Shown: piece by piece, positions 33,332 to 43,222 of the stretch
Numbering within the stretch: position 1 is the first letter of the stretch
Layout of the letters: every line of letters begins with the position of its first letter
Assembly (NCBI RefSeq): GCF_937129435.1
Contig: NZ_CAKZNF010000004.1
Span: forward strand, 90,680 to 154,679
DNA from: an uncultured Parasphingopyxis sp.
Lineage (GTDB): Bacteria; Pseudomonadota; Alphaproteobacteria; Sphingomonadales; Sphingomonadaceae
Length of the DNA stretch: 64,000 nt
Direction: 5' to 3'
Translations under genes and position numbers: made by a program
Notes under the pieces: generated by a model
The model's input: the letters and a program-made list of their open reading frames with translations, nothing else
What the model was told of the DNA's origin: nothing
Databases searched by the model: none

Positions 33332-34933
33332 ATGTCGCAGACTGTCGAGGGAGGCGAAGGCCTCGCGCCCGGCGTCCATGAAGAGGGCACGCCCGAAGTC
33401 GCCCATCGCGCCACCGGTTACAGCTGGTACGTGCTCGGCGTTCTCGTCATCGTCTATGTGCTGAACTTCGTCGACCGGAACATCATCTCGATCCTGGCCG
33501 AGGACATCAAGGCGGACCTCGGCATCCGTGACGACCAGATCGGCTTCCTCTACGGCACGGCGTTCGGTGTGTTCTATGCGCTGTTCGGTATCCCGCTCGG
33601 CAAGCTCGCCGATAGCTGGCACCGCGTCCGGCTGATGACCGCGGGCCTCGCCATCTGGTCGCTGATGACAGCGCTGTCCGGCTTTGCGAAGAATTTCGCG
33701 ATGCTCAGCGTCGCACGGGTCGGCGTCGGCATCGGCGAAGCGACAGCAAGCCCGTCGGCCTATTCGCTGATTTCCGACTGGTTTCCCAAGAAGATGCGGG
33801 CGACGGCGCTCGCCATCTATTCGTCCGGCCTCTACATCGGCGGCGGCGTTTCGCTGCTGATCGGCGGCAAGATCGTCGAATGGTGGAACGAGGCCTATCC
33901 GGTCGATGCGCCGCTGGGGCTTGCCGGCTGGCAGGCCGCCTTCATCATTGTCGGCCTGCCGGGCCTTGTGCTCGCTTGCCTCGTCTTCACGCTCAGGGAA
34001 CCGCTGCGCGGCCAGAGCGAGGGGATCGTCAGCCCGCCGGTGAAAGACCCGTTCCGCGGCTTTTTCCGCGAGCTGATCGCCGTTATCCCGCCCTTCACGC
34101 TGATCGGCGCGGCGCAGGCCGGTGGGCGCGGTATCGCGCTGAACGTGCTGGGCGGCGTCGTGATCGGCCTGATCTGCGTCGGCATGGCGCTGGTCACCGA
34201 CAATTACGTCCAATGGGGCGCGATCGGCGTCGGTTATTACGCGATCTACAGCTGGGCGACGACGCTCAAGCGCCGCGATGCGCCGACCTTCGGCCTGATA
34301 TGGGGAACCCCGGCCTTCCTGACGACAATCCTCGGCTATGGCATGGTCGCCTTCATGTCGTACGCCGCCAGCTTCTGGGCGGCGCCCTATGCGATCCGCA
34401 TTCTGGAGGAAGCCCCGGCGACGGCAGGCTGGTGGATCGGTGGACCGGGCGCGGTTGCCGGCTTCCTCGGCATCATCATCGGCGGGCGGGTTGCCGATTG
34501 GCTCCGTCAGAGCAATCCGGCCGGACGGCTGATCACCGTCGCCTTCGGTCTCGTGGCCGCCGCCCCGCCGCTTTTCGTGATGTTCACCACCAACGACCCC
34601 ACGACCTTCTATGTCGCGGCCTTCCTGCAATCGCTGTTCGGCAGTTCCGCGCTCGGCGGTGCTGCTGCGACCACGCAGGACCTGGTGCTGCCGCGTATGC
34701 GTGGAACCGCGACGGCAACATTCTTCCTGGCGACGACGCTCGTCGGCCTCGCCCTCGGCCCCTATATGGCCGGGCAGGTCTCGACGATGTCGGGAAGCCT
34801 GTCGACGGGTGGGCTGAGCCTGCTCGCTGCCGTGCCAATCGGCCTGATCCTGCTGTTCATCGCCTATCGCACCGTTCCCGAAGCGGAGCGGACCGTCGTG
34901 GCGCGGGCCAGAGCTGCGGGCGAGGAGATTTAG
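33332..34933 (+). CDS. Major facilitator superfamily transporter (spinster-like)
   Basis: A 533-residue MFS protein. The N-terminal half is typical: YVLNFVDRNIISILAEDIKADLG, the motif-A region GIPLGKLADSWHRVRLM, and GVGIGEATASPSAYSLISDWFP. The C-terminal half has GGRVADWLRQ as the matching loop. About 12 membrane segments plus an extra pair in the middle (about 255-310) are predicted, which makes it longer than a 430-residue MFS. The substrate is unknown. The ATG is preferred over the GTG one codon upstream. It ends 20 bases before a palindromic element. Confidence 0.9.
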   Translation: MSQTVEGGEGLAPGVHEEGTPEVAHRATGYSWYVLGVLVIVYVLNFVDRNIISILAEDIKADLGIRDDQIGFLYGTAFGVFYALFGIPLGKLADSWHRVRLMTAGLAIWSLMTALSGFAKNFAMLSVARVGVGIGEATASPSAYSLISDWFPKKMRATALAIYSSGLYIGGGVSLLIGGKIVEWWNEAYPVDAPLGLAGWQAAFIIVGLPGLVLACLVFTLREPLRGQSEGIVSPPVKDPFRGFFRELIAVIPPFTLIGAAQAGGRGIALNVLGGVVIGLICVGMALVTDNYVQWGAIGVGYYAIYSWATTLKRRDAPTFGLIWGTPAFLTTILGYGMVAFMSYAASFWAAPYAIRILEEAPATAGWWIGGPGAVAGFLGIIIGGRVADWLRQSNPAGRLITVAFGLVAAAPPLFVMFTTNDPTTFYVAAFLQSLFGSSALGGAAATTQDLVLPRMRGTATATFFLATTLVGLALGPYMAGQVSTMSGSLSTGGLSLLAAVPIGLILLFIAYRTVPEAERTVVARARAAGEEI

Positions 34934-34952
34934 GGACCGCGATCTGGCCAAT

Positions 34953-35028
34953 GCCGTTAGGGCTGAGCCTGTCGAAGCCCGCTTCTCGATATCGCGAAAC
35001 GCCCTTCGACAAGCTCAGGGCAAACGGC
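34953..35028. repeat. Palindromic element, type D, between the MFS and SOD genes
   Basis: Arms GCCGTTAGGGCTGAGCCTGT and ACAAGCTCAGGGCAAACGGC, with TCGAAGCCC and GCCCTTCG inside. Same class as 14838-14910. Confidence 0.85.
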
Positions 35029-35048
35029 CGGAACTTGCCCGCAATCCT

Positions 35049-35603
35049 TTACATCGCCGCGTAGACTTCACCGCAGGCCACGCGCGATCCGGCATCGCCG
35101 GCCGGGTCGGTGCGATAGTCGTCGGGCCCGGCGTGAATCACGACGGCAGCGCCGTCGCCGTCCAGCATCGCCGCCGTGCCGCCGGTGATCCGGGCGCCTT
35201 CGACCACCAGTTCGAGAACGCCGCTACCGTCCTGCCCGACGATCAGATTGGGCATGTCGCCCATATGCTGACCCGCCGGGTTTTCGCGGCCATGCTCGCG
35301 GTTCATCGGGTTCCAGTGTCCGCCGGCGCTCGTGAAGTCGGGCGCGACGCAGCTGCCGGTCATATGGATGTGCGCGCCATGCGCGCCAGGGGTCAGCCCG
35401 CGCCCCTCGATCACCACGCGGACGCCCGTATCGAGCTGCTCGAAGGTCACCGCGCCGCGATCCATGCCGGACGCGTCGGCGAGATCGGCGCGCGCGAAAT
35501 CGACGCTGTTCGGCGGTGGAATGTCGCTCATGCCGCCAGTGTTCATGCAGCCGGACAATCCGGCGGCGGCGATCATGGCGGCGGCTGTAGCGAGCTTGTT
35601 CAT
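35049..35603 (-). CDS. Cu/Zn superoxide dismutase, lipoprotein
   Basis: A 184-residue SodC-type enzyme. The signal ends in the lipobox LSGC (Cys19). Metal ligands appear in HGAHIHMTGSC, SAGGHWNP, REHG and VVIHAGPDDY, and GDAGSRVACGEV carries the disulphide cysteine and the active-site arginine. It should remove superoxide in the periplasm, anchored to a membrane. It lies downstream of kdsB, same strand, 77 bases apart. Confidence 0.93.
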   Translation of the reverse strand: MNKLATAAAMIAAAGLSGCMNTGGMSDIPPPNSVDFARADLADASGMDRGAVTFEQLDTGVRVVIEGRGLTPGAHGAHIHMTGSCVAPDFTSAGGHWNPMNREHGRENPAGQHMGDMPNLIVGQDGSGVLELVVEGARITGGTAAMLDGDGAAVVIHAGPDDYRTDPAGDAGSRVACGEVYAAM

Positions 35604-35680
35604 CGGCTTTCCCCTTCGGCTTATCTAAGTTGAACCGCTGAGACGCGCTGAAGTTGCATGATTCGGCGCCAAATCGAAGC

Positions 35681-36403
35681 CTAGCTCGCCGCCATCCGCC
35701 TCTCGATCTCCGCGATATCCTCCTGCGTGTCGACGCCGGGTGCCCCTTCCTCCGTCTCGATGAGACGGATCGGGATGCCGGCCGCCAGGAAACGCAACTG
35801 TTCGAGACACTCGGCACGCTCCTCCGCGGGTACGGGCAAAGCGGGAAAGGACAGCAGCGCCGCGCGGCGATAGGCATAGATGCCGGCATGCTGGAGATAG
35901 CGGGCATGGCCCGTTTCGCGCGGATGCGGGATGACGGCGCGGCTGAAATAAAGCGCGTCGCCGCTGGCGCTGCGGACGACCTTCACCCGATTCGTGTTGT
36001 TCGCCTGTTCGGCGCTGATCGGATGGCACAGGCTGGCGACCTCGACCTCGGGCTCGTCGTGCATGAGCTTTGCCAGACGGGCGAGATCGGCGGGGCGCAC
36101 GAGCGGCTCGTCGCCCTGGATGTTGAGGATCACCTCGGCATCGATCCGCGCCGTGACTTCGGCCAGACGGTCGGAGCCGCTTTCGTGGTCGGCGCGCGTC
36201 ATCTCGACCCGGCCGCCGAAATCCTCGACCGCCATCGCGATGCGCTCGTCGTCGGTGGCAACGATCACGGCGTCGATGCCGTCCGCTTCCATCGCCCGGT
36301 CCCAGACATGGGCGATCATCGGCTTGCCGGCGATCTTTGCGAGGGGTTTGCCGGGAAAGCGCGTCGAGCCCCAACGCGCGGGGATGATCGCCGTCGTCGT
36401 CAC
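35681..36403 (-). CDS. kdsB: 3-deoxy-manno-octulosonate cytidylyltransferase
   Basis: Activates Kdo as CMP-Kdo for lipopolysaccharide and the capsule linker. The 240-residue protein has [47 protein letters not shown] and [13 protein letters not shown], all family hallmarks. The GTG at 36403 overlaps the kdsA stop (GTGA). It is the last of three Kdo-synthesis genes, next to kpsS, which uses CMP-Kdo. Confidence 0.95.
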   Translation of the reverse strand: MTTTAIIPARWGSTRFPGKPLAKIAGKPMIAHVWDRAMEADGIDAVIVATDDERIAMAVEDFGGRVEMTRADHESGSDRLAEVTARIDAEVILNIQGDEPLVRPADLARLAKLMHDEPEVEVASLCHPISAEQANNTNRVKVVRSASGDALYFSRAVIPHPRETGHARYLQHAGIYAYRRAALLSFPALPVPAEERAECLEQLRFLAAGIPIRLIETEEGAPGVDTQEDIAEIERRMAAS

Positions 36404-37227
36404 GCGTTGCGCGAAATGGCGGCGATCGCCTTCAGATCGGCGAGCAGATCCGGCAGCCATTCGAAGGGGAGCATGTTCGGGCCGTCGCACGGTGCGTTGT
36501 CGGGGTCGGGATGGGTTTCCATGAAGAGGCCCGAAATTGCGCCGGTCGCCACGGCCGCGCGCGCCAAGGCCGGAGCGTGCTTGCGTTCGCCGCCGCTGCT
36601 GTCGCCCTGTGCGCCCGGCAGTTGCACCGAATGCGTCGCGTCGAACACGACGGGGCAGCCTGTCGTTTCCTTCATGATGGTCAGCCCGCGCATATCGACG
36701 ACGAGATTGCCATAGCCGAAGCTCGTCCCGCGTTCGCAGACGAAGAGTTGCGCCTCGACACCGGCTTCTTCGGCAGCGATCCGCGCTTTTTCGACGACCT
36801 TCGTCATATCCCAAGGCGCCAGGAACTGGCCCTTCTTGACGTTGACCGGCTTTCCGGTGCGGGCGACGGCGGCGATGAAATCGGACTGGCGGCAGAGAAA
36901 GGCCGGTGTTTGCAACATGTCGACAGCCTCGGCGGCCGGCGCCGCCTGATCGGGCGTGTGCACATCGGTAATGACAGGCACGCCCAGCGTCTCGCGCACA
37001 TCGGCCAGGATCTGCAATCCCGCATCGATGCCGACACCGCGGAAGCTCGCCGCCGACGTCCGGTTCGCCTTGTCGAACGAGGATTTATAGACGAGGCCGA
37101 TCCCGGCCCGCGCGAAGATGCCTTTCAGCTCTTCGGCCGTTTCCAGCGCGAAATCGCGGGATTCGATCGCACAGGGCCCGGCAATCACGAAAAGATCGTC
37201 CGCGCGCCACGGCCCCGGATCAGTCAT
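36400..37227 (-). CDS. kdsA: 3-deoxy-8-phosphooctulonate synthase
   Basis: Condenses phosphoenolpyruvate with arabinose 5-phosphate to form Kdo 8-phosphate. A 275-residue enzyme with [62 protein letters not shown] and [19 protein letters not shown]. Its start overlaps the kdsD stop by 8 bp and its stop overlaps the kdsB start. Confidence 0.97.
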   Translation of the reverse strand: MTDPGPWRADDLFVIAGPCAIESRDFALETAEELKGIFARAGIGLVYKSSFDKANRTSAASFRGVGIDAGLQILADVRETLGVPVITDVHTPDQAAPAAEAVDMLQTPAFLCRQSDFIAAVARTGKPVNVKKGQFLAPWDMTKVVEKARIAAEEAGVEAQLFVCERGTSFGYGNLVVDMRGLTIMKETTGCPVVFDATHSVQLPGAQGDSSGGERKHAPALARAAVATGAISGLFMETHPDPDNAPCDGPNMLPFEWLPDLLADLKAIAAISRNA

Positions 37228-38203
37228 GAATCTGGATGACGCCGAGCACCTTTTTCGACGGATCTGCGACGACGAGCGCCGTGATGCGCGCGTCGTGCAT
37301 CTTGATATCGGCTTCGTAAAGCGTCTCGTCCGGCCCGATCGTCATCGGATCGCGCGTCATGATATCCGCCGCGCACAGGCCCGAAATCTCCTCGGAGCGT
37401 TCCAGGCCACGCCGCAGATCGCCATCGGTGACGATGCCGCGAAGCGTCTGATCCTCCATGACGAGGACGAGGCCGAGCTTGCCCTCCGACATCACCGGCA
37501 GCATGTCCTTGAGCGGCGATCCCGGCGCACAGATCGGCAGGTCTTCCTTGTGCATCGCCTTGCGAACCGGTGTCTTGAGCCGCGACCCAAGTTTTCCGCC
37601 AGGATGATATTGCGCGAAATCCGACGCGCCGAAGCCGCGCGCTTCGCACAGCGCAATCGCCAGCGCGTCCCCCATCGCCATGGCGACAATCGTCGAGGTC
37701 GTCGGCGCGAGGTTGTGGAGACAGGCTTCGCGCTCGATCGAGGCATCGAGCGTAACCGTCGCCATCTTCGCCAAAGTCGAGCGCAAATCGCCGGTGATCG
37801 CAATGATCGGCACGTCGAGCGCGCGCAAATAGGGGATGAGGCCGAGCACTTCCTGCGATTCGCCGCTGGCCGAAATCAGGATGGCGACGTTGCCCGGCGC
37901 AATCATGCCGAGATCGCCATGTGCTGCATCGGCGGAATGGACGAACATGCTCGGCGTGCCGAGTGATGCGAGCGTCGCGCTGATCTTGCGGGCGACGAGA
38001 CCGGACTTGCCGATGCCGGACACGACGACGCGGTTGTTATATTCGAGGATCAGGTTGACGGCGCGATCGAATTCGTCGTCGATCCGGCTGGCCAGTGTCG
38101 CCACCGCAGCGGCGTTGATCGCGAGCGCATGTGCTGCAGCGCGGCGTGGGCTCGTCGGTTGCGCCTCGGGCTCAATCCGGTTGCGAGCGTTCGGAATCTC
38201 CAT
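37220..38203 (-). CDS. kdsD: Arabinose 5-phosphate isomerase (KdsD/KpsF type)
   Basis: Makes arabinose 5-phosphate from ribulose 5-phosphate, the first step of Kdo synthesis. The 327-residue protein has an N-terminal SIS domain ([46 protein letters not shown]) and two C-terminal CBS domains. I use the ATG at 38203 (MEIPNARN); the TTG upstream is unlikely. kdsA and kdsB follow with overlaps, giving a compact Kdo operon. Because it lies in a capsule locus, kpsF is an equally valid name. Confidence 0.93.
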   Translation of the reverse strand: MEIPNARNRIEPEAQPTSPRRAAAHALAINAAAVATLASRIDDEFDRAVNLILEYNNRVVVSGIGKSGLVARKISATLASLGTPSMFVHSADAAHGDLGMIAPGNVAILISASGESQEVLGLIPYLRALDVPIIAITGDLRSTLAKMATVTLDASIEREACLHNLAPTTSTIVAMAMGDALAIALCEARGFGASDFAQYHPGGKLGSRLKTPVRKAMHKEDLPICAPGSPLKDMLPVMSEGKLGLVLVMEDQTLRGIVTDGDLRRGLERSEEISGLCAADIMTRDPMTIGPDETLYEADIKMHDARITALVVADPSKKVLGVIQIHD

Positions 38204-38354
38204 GCCACCTCTTTCGACCGGCAAATGTGCGGTTCTTCCGCTCCATATTGCGGCTTGTTGAAAAATTCCTTCCGTTCAACGCGTTTAACGCCGGATTGGC
38301 TTTCGCGCAATAATAGTTCATGTAAGACGGCGGGGCGCAACAGGAGTGAGTATA

Positions 38355-39695
38355 ATGAGGGGCAAACCGCCGCGCGCCGAGTTGGTGCGAGAGTCCGCGC
38401 ATCGAGAAGCCCCGCGAGAAACGCGCTCCAACCCCGAAATTCCCGCAGATGCGCCCTATTGTTTTCGCGGCCGCAACATCCTGTTGCTGCAGGGTCCGGT
38501 CGGCCCGTTTTTCGCGCGGCTGGCACAGGACCTGCGCTGGGCGGGCGCCAACGTCCACAAGGTCAATTTCAACGGCGGCGATCTCTATTATTTCCCCCGC
38601 GATTTCACCAATTTCACCGGGCGGATGGAAGAATTTCCCGCCTTCCTCGAACGAATCTGCGAGGAAAAGCGGATCGATACGATCATGCTGTTCGGCGACT
38701 GTCGCGGCATGCACAAGATCGCCTGCGACCGCGCCGACAATCTCGGCATCGACGTCTACGTCTTCGAGGAAGGCTATCTGCGCCCCGATTACATCACGAT
38801 GGAGCGCCACGGCGTCAACGGCCGCTCGGCCATGCCCCGTGCCGGCATCTTCTATCTCAACACCGAGGCACCGGAGCCCAATACGACCCAGACGGTCGGC
38901 CCGAGCTTCTGGTTCGCGACCGGATGGGCTTTCACCTATTATTTCTGGGCGATCATTCTCTGGCCACTGTTCCCGCGCTACCGGCATCACCGGCCGCTGA
39001 GCTGGTTCGACGGTCTGCGCTGGGTGCGCGGCGGTTTCCGCAAATTCTGGTATGGCTGGCGCAACCGAAAGATCGCAAACCGCCTGACCGGCGATACACC
39101 GCCGCGCTTCTTCCTCGTCCCGCTCCAGGTGCACAACGACGCCCAGGTCGGAGTGCATTCAGTGTTCGACGATGTCGAGGAATTCATCCGGAACGTGACG
39201 CAATCCTTTGCGTCCCATGCGCCGGACGACGCGCATCTCGTGATCAAGCACCACCCGATGGACCGGCCCTATACCGATTATACGCGGCTGATCCGGCAGT
39301 TGCGCGAAAGGACGGGCTTGGGCGACCGGCTGATCTACGTCCACGACATCCACCTGCCGACGCTGATCGTGCGTTCCGAGGGCGTGGTGACCATCAACAG
39401 CACGACCGGCATGTCCGCGCTCCACCACGGCAAGCCGACTTTGGCGCTGGGCGATGCCGTCTACCGGATCGAGGGATTGACGGCGAATGTCTCGGTCGAC
39501 CGGTTCTGGTCCGAGGCAGCGAACCATCCCGTGCATGCCGAACTCTACACGCGCTTCCGCAACCAGCTGATCGAGCGGACGCAGCTCAACGGCAATTTCT
39601 ACAGGCGCATCCGGATTCCCGGCACGCGGGCCGGCATCAACTGGGCGCGCGGCGCGGTGAATGCGAATGCCAGGGGCGACGACCAGCAAGGCTGA
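38355..39695 (+). CDS. kpsS: Capsule polysaccharide export/linker protein KpsS (Kdo transferase)
   Basis: Adds the first Kdo residue of the poly-Kdo linker joining group 2/3 capsule to its lipid anchor. The 446-residue protein has LLLQGPVGPFFARLAQDL, VNFNGGDLYYFP, LFGDCRGMHK, VFEEGYLRPDYIT and a C-terminal INSTTGMSALHHGKPTLALGD, as in KpsS. The ATG at 38355 has AGGAG 8 bases upstream. It is divergent from kdsD. KpsC, the partner that adds the following Kdo residues, is not found in the window. Confidence 0.92.
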   Translation: MRGKPPRAELVRESAHREAPRETRSNPEIPADAPYCFRGRNILLLQGPVGPFFARLAQDLRWAGANVHKVNFNGGDLYYFPRDFTNFTGRMEEFPAFLERICEEKRIDTIMLFGDCRGMHKIACDRADNLGIDVYVFEEGYLRPDYITMERHGVNGRSAMPRAGIFYLNTEAPEPNTTQTVGPSFWFATGWAFTYYFWAIILWPLFPRYRHHRPLSWFDGLRWVRGGFRKFWYGWRNRKIANRLTGDTPPRFFLVPLQVHNDAQVGVHSVFDDVEEFIRNVTQSFASHAPDDAHLVIKHHPMDRPYTDYTRLIRQLRERTGLGDRLIYVHDIHLPTLIVRSEGVVTINSTTGMSALHHGKPTLALGDAVYRIEGLTANVSVDRFWSEAANHPVHAELYTRFRNQLIERTQLNGNFYRRIRIPGTRAGINWARGAVNANARGDDQQG

Positions 39696-39737
39696 TCCGC
39701 CCGGAACAGCGGCAAGTCATCGCAGGCCTGCCCGACC

Positions 39738-41420
39738 CTAGAAAATCCTGAAGATCGAGGCGACGGCGAGGCCTGTCTGGCCCAGAATTTGCGCGATATC
39801 GCGAATGAGGGCGATCGTCTGTCCGGGTGCCCGGGGCGGGACGAGGATACGGTCGCCGGGCCGGACATCGCCGCCGAGCTGCACACTGCCGTCGGGGTGG
39901 ATAACCAGCGTATCTCCGCGATCGGCCAGACGCGTAAATCCGCCGGCCCGCTCCACATAATCGCGCGCATCGTTGTTCGGCGTCCACAGCATCGTCTGCG
40001 GCAACTCAACTTCGCCCGCAATCACGACGGTCTGCGTCTGATAAGGGATGACGATAACATCATCGGGTTCCAGCAGCACCTGATCGAGAACCGCGTCGTC
40101 GGGGAAGGAGATCAATCCGCGCGGTTGAACCTGACGGGCGCGCTGGATGAATGCGGCGAGCGCAGGGACCTGCGCCGCGCGCGCCTGCGCCACGCCGGGA
40201 GACGAACCGGTATCGGTGTAGATAGCACGCTCCAGCCGTGCCAGATTTTCCTGCAACAGCACGCGCTGCGTTTCGGCGATGCTCGCCCTCTCGAGATAGA
40301 TCATCGGGACATCGGCAAGCGGATCGAGCGGGATCTGTGCCAGCAACGGGCCGAGATAGTCCCCGCGATTGACGACATAGGCCGACGGACCCGTGGTAGC
40401 CCCCTCGACGCGTACGACGAAGGTGTCGGCCGGGGCATCGGCCTCGAAGCGAACGCGGTCGCCATCGAACAGGGTGATCGACGCGAATTCCTCGCGCGTC
40501 ATATAGGCGTTATAGGGGCGCCCGTCGCGCGTGCCGAGCACGGACACATGGGTGACTTCGGGCCGGGGCCGCGCGTAGAGCAGCAGCTCGCCGCCCGTGC
40601 CCGCCGCATTCTCGAACTCGAAGGTATAAGGCGCGCGGGCATCGCCGGTGACCGACACGATTGGCCCCTGCTGCCCGACGACGATCACGTCGCCGCTGCG
40701 AATATTGACGCCGGACAAATCGCCATTGAGCAGGAAGTCATAAAGGTCGAGCATGCCGACGGTCTCGCCGCCGCGCCGCACGATAATGTGGCGATAGCTG
40801 CCGCGCTCGGGATCGATCCCGCCTGCCCGTTGCAGGAAGCCGATCTCCGATTCCTGCGTCGCGCCGGTATGGCCACCGGGCCGCAGCACCGGCCCGGTCA
40901 CGAACACCTGGATCTGGCCGGCGCTGGCCAGCGTCGCATAGGTCTGAACGGTATCCTGATAGACATTGCCCGCGGCGCCGCTGACGACACTGTTGAGTTC
41001 CGAGGCCGGCGTACCGGCAACCGCAACGGGGCCGATATTGGGCAAGGCGATGTTCCCCTGTGCATCCACCGTGGTCTGGATCGACTGGTTGGTCAGGCCG
41101 AACGTCGTCACCGAAACCGTGTCGCCGGGACGAACGATGTGATTGGGATCGACGAAATCGGATTCCTGCAGCTGATCCAGCGGCGGAAAAAGCTCCGAAC
41201 CGAAGGGTTCGGGCCTACGTCCGGCAAGCTGGTCCTCGCGCAATGTCGTATCATCGTTGGATGCCCCGCGCTGGTCGTCCTGCAGCACGGCCGACGGAGC
41301 CGAGCCGGCCCCGACCGCGCTGGCACCGCTATCCGCGTCGATCTGCGCCGGCGCAGGACCTGCGGCGAAAAGGCCGATAACGGCGAAAAGGGGCAGGAGC
41401 GAACGCAGAACACGGGTCAT
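39738..41420 (-). CDS. kpsD: Capsule export outer-membrane protein (KpsD/Wza-type)
   Basis: A 560-residue polysaccharide-export protein. Signal peptide ends in GPAPAQ. The Poly_export domain starts at about 90 (VRPGDTVSVTTFGLTNQSIQTTVDAQGNI), followed by several SLBB/soluble ligand-binding segments (ITLFDGDRVRFEA, DVRPGDRILVP) and a hydrophobic C-terminal end. It should form the periplasm-spanning outer-membrane channel for capsule. The start overlaps the kpsE stop by 4 bp. Confidence 0.92.
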   Translation of the reverse strand: MTRVLRSLLPLFAVIGLFAAGPAPAQIDADSGASAVGAGSAPSAVLQDDQRGASNDDTTLREDQLAGRRPEPFGSELFPPLDQLQESDFVDPNHIVRPGDTVSVTTFGLTNQSIQTTVDAQGNIALPNIGPVAVAGTPASELNSVVSGAAGNVYQDTVQTYATLASAGQIQVFVTGPVLRPGGHTGATQESEIGFLQRAGGIDPERGSYRHIIVRRGGETVGMLDLYDFLLNGDLSGVNIRSGDVIVVGQQGPIVSVTGDARAPYTFEFENAAGTGGELLLYARPRPEVTHVSVLGTRDGRPYNAYMTREEFASITLFDGDRVRFEADAPADTFVVRVEGATTGPSAYVVNRGDYLGPLLAQIPLDPLADVPMIYLERASIAETQRVLLQENLARLERAIYTDTGSSPGVAQARAAQVPALAAFIQRARQVQPRGLISFPDDAVLDQVLLEPDDVIVIPYQTQTVVIAGEVELPQTMLWTPNNDARDYVERAGGFTRLADRGDTLVIHPDGSVQLGGDVRPGDRILVPPRAPGQTIALIRDIAQILGQTGLAVASIFRIF

Positions 41421-42562
41421 TGCATATGATCCTTGATGACCGAATAGCTGAGCATGGAAAGCGACATCAGCAGTGCGATGCCGATGGCGATGCCGATGAG
41501 ATTGGTGAACCGGCTCCAGTAATTGGACGATTCGGGGAGCCGGGGCGGAACGAACGCGACGAGGTAGCGGCGCTCATTCTCGCGGGTGAGGACGGCCTGC
41601 TGCCGTGCCTGGATGGCCGCATAATAGGCTTGCTGCGCGAATTGATAGTCGAGCATCGCCGTTTCCGAAGCCACGTCGCGCCGTGCTTCGTCGACCCCGG
41701 GCCCCCCGCGCAGTTCGGCCATATATTGCGCGCGCTCCGCTTCCAGCGCCGCGATCCTCTCGTCGAGAGCCTGGATTTGCGGCGATTCCGGGCGGAACTG
41801 AGCGATGGCGGCGGCGCGCTCGACGCGGGCATTGGCAAGCTGCCCCTCGATCTGGGTGATCAGGCCCACCTGCTGCTGCGATTCCGCCGTCGCAATGCTG
41901 GTAGCGCGATTGGCGCGCGAGGTGATCGCCCTGCGGCGGGCGGCATTATATTCCTCGCGCCGCGCCTCGACCTCTTCGTCGGCAGCGCGGACCGCCTCGT
42001 TCTGCACACGCCGGTTGAGCTGGTTGACGACGGCTTCGGTCTCGGTCAGCACGCCCTCGGACAGCCGCAATGACTCTTCCGGCGAATAAGCGTTCACCGA
42101 TACCGTGACGACATTGGCGACGGCATCGTAGGAAACGATGGACTGCTCGTTCCAGAAATCCGTCTTGCTCCCCAGCGAGGAATCGGGCGCCACTCGCGCG
42201 GCGGGATCCAGACTCCAATTTCCGAACGCCGCGTCGAACCCGTAATTTTCGACCAGCCGCGCAACAAGTTCCTGCGACTGGATAAACTGCACGATGATTT
42301 CGCCATCATTCCCCTGCTGGGTAATGGCGGGCAGTCCGACACCGCTCAATACGTCCGGCGAGCGCGGTTCCAGGCCCTGGATCGTGAACTTCATTTCGGT
42401 TTCGTATTCCGGCCGCGCGATGAGCGCATAGTAGAGGAACATGATCAGCGTCGGCAGCAATATGCTCAATGCCACCACTTGCAGCCGGCGGCGGCGCTTG
42501 GCCTGCCTCGGGTCGAGGCCTTCGGTATCGGGCCACGCCAATTCCTTAAGCCGCGCGATCAT
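41417..42562 (-). CDS. kpsE: Capsule export inner-membrane protein (KpsE/PCP type)
   Basis: A 381-residue polysaccharide co-polymerase-like protein with membrane segments at about 28-48 and 352-374, and a long periplasmic coiled coil (about 170-320, rich in RREEYNAARRR and ALDERIAALEAERAQY). It links the KpsMT transporter to KpsD. Overlaps kpsT and kpsD by 4 bp each. Confidence 0.92.
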   Translation of the reverse strand: MIARLKELAWPDTEGLDPRQAKRRRRLQVVALSILLPTLIMFLYYALIARPEYETEMKFTIQGLEPRSPDVLSGVGLPAITQQGNDGEIIVQFIQSQELVARLVENYGFDAAFGNWSLDPAARVAPDSSLGSKTDFWNEQSIVSYDAVANVVTVSVNAYSPEESLRLSEGVLTETEAVVNQLNRRVQNEAVRAADEEVEARREEYNAARRRAITSRANRATSIATAESQQQVGLITQIEGQLANARVERAAAIAQFRPESPQIQALDERIAALEAERAQYMAELRGGPGVDEARRDVASETAMLDYQFAQQAYYAAIQARQQAVLTRENERRYLVAFVPPRLPESSNYWSRFTNLIGIAIGIALLMSLSMLSYSVIKDHMQ

Positions 42563-43218
42563 GCCGATATTCTTTCATAATATTCCGATGCTTCTTCAAG
42601 CGAATCAAACAGGGAGAGACGGCCTTTGTGTACGACACCGCCGCGATCGCAAATGCCCTTCATCGCGCCGGCGGCATGCGAGACCATCAGGATGTCGGAT
42701 TCTTCACGACGATTCTCGAATTCCTGCTGCGCTTTTTCCTGAAACGTCCAGTCGCCGGCGGACAGCCCCTCGTCGATGACATAGACCTGAAACCTGATAG
42801 CCATGCTCAGGCCGAATGCCAATCGCCCCCGCATGCCCGAAGAATAGGTGCGAACCGGTTCGTGGATGGCGTTGCCGATGTCCGCGAAATCCTGAACGAA
42901 ATCGGCGACCTCTTCATAGTCCGCATCATATATCTGACAGACGAACCGGAGATTCTCCATTCCCGTCAACGTGCTGTTGAAGGACGACGTGATCCCGAGG
43001 CGCCAGCTGATCGTTACGTCGCGCCACACCCGTCCATGGGTCGGCCGTTCGGCACCGCAGATGATCCGTAACAGGGTGGACTTGCCGGCGCCGTTCAGTC
43101 CCAGAATGCCGTAGCTGTGCCCGCGTTCGAAGGTCGCGTTGACATCGTGCAGAACCTGCTTTTTGCCGATGCGGCGCGACCGATAGGTCTTGCTGACATT
43201 GATCAGTTCGATCGTCAC
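42559..43218 (-). CDS. kpsT: Capsule export ABC transporter ATP-binding protein
   Basis: A 219-residue ATPase: GLNGAGKST at 40-48 (Walker A), signature region TYSSGMRGRLAFGLSMA at about 133, VYVIDEGLS (Walker B with catalytic Glu) and MVSHAAGAMKGICDRGGVVHKG with the switch histidine. It powers export of the lipid-linked capsule. It overlaps kpsE by 4 bp and follows kpsM by 4 bases. Confidence 0.95.
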   Translation of the reverse strand: MTIELINVSKTYRSRRIGKKQVLHDVNATFERGHSYGILGLNGAGKSTLLRIICGAERPTHGRVWRDVTISWRLGITSSFNSTLTGMENLRFVCQIYDADYEEVADFVQDFADIGNAIHEPVRTYSSGMRGRLAFGLSMAIRFQVYVIDEGLSAGDWTFQEKAQQEFENRREESDILMVSHAAGAMKGICDRGGVVHKGRLSLFDSLEEASEYYERISA

Positions 43219-43222
43219 GGCG

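Noticed and set aside
38129..39751. 540-codon plus-strand frame overlapping kpsS
   Set aside because: The kpsS frame has all family motifs and a well-placed ribosome site; the other frame is arginine- and proline-rich shadow sequence.
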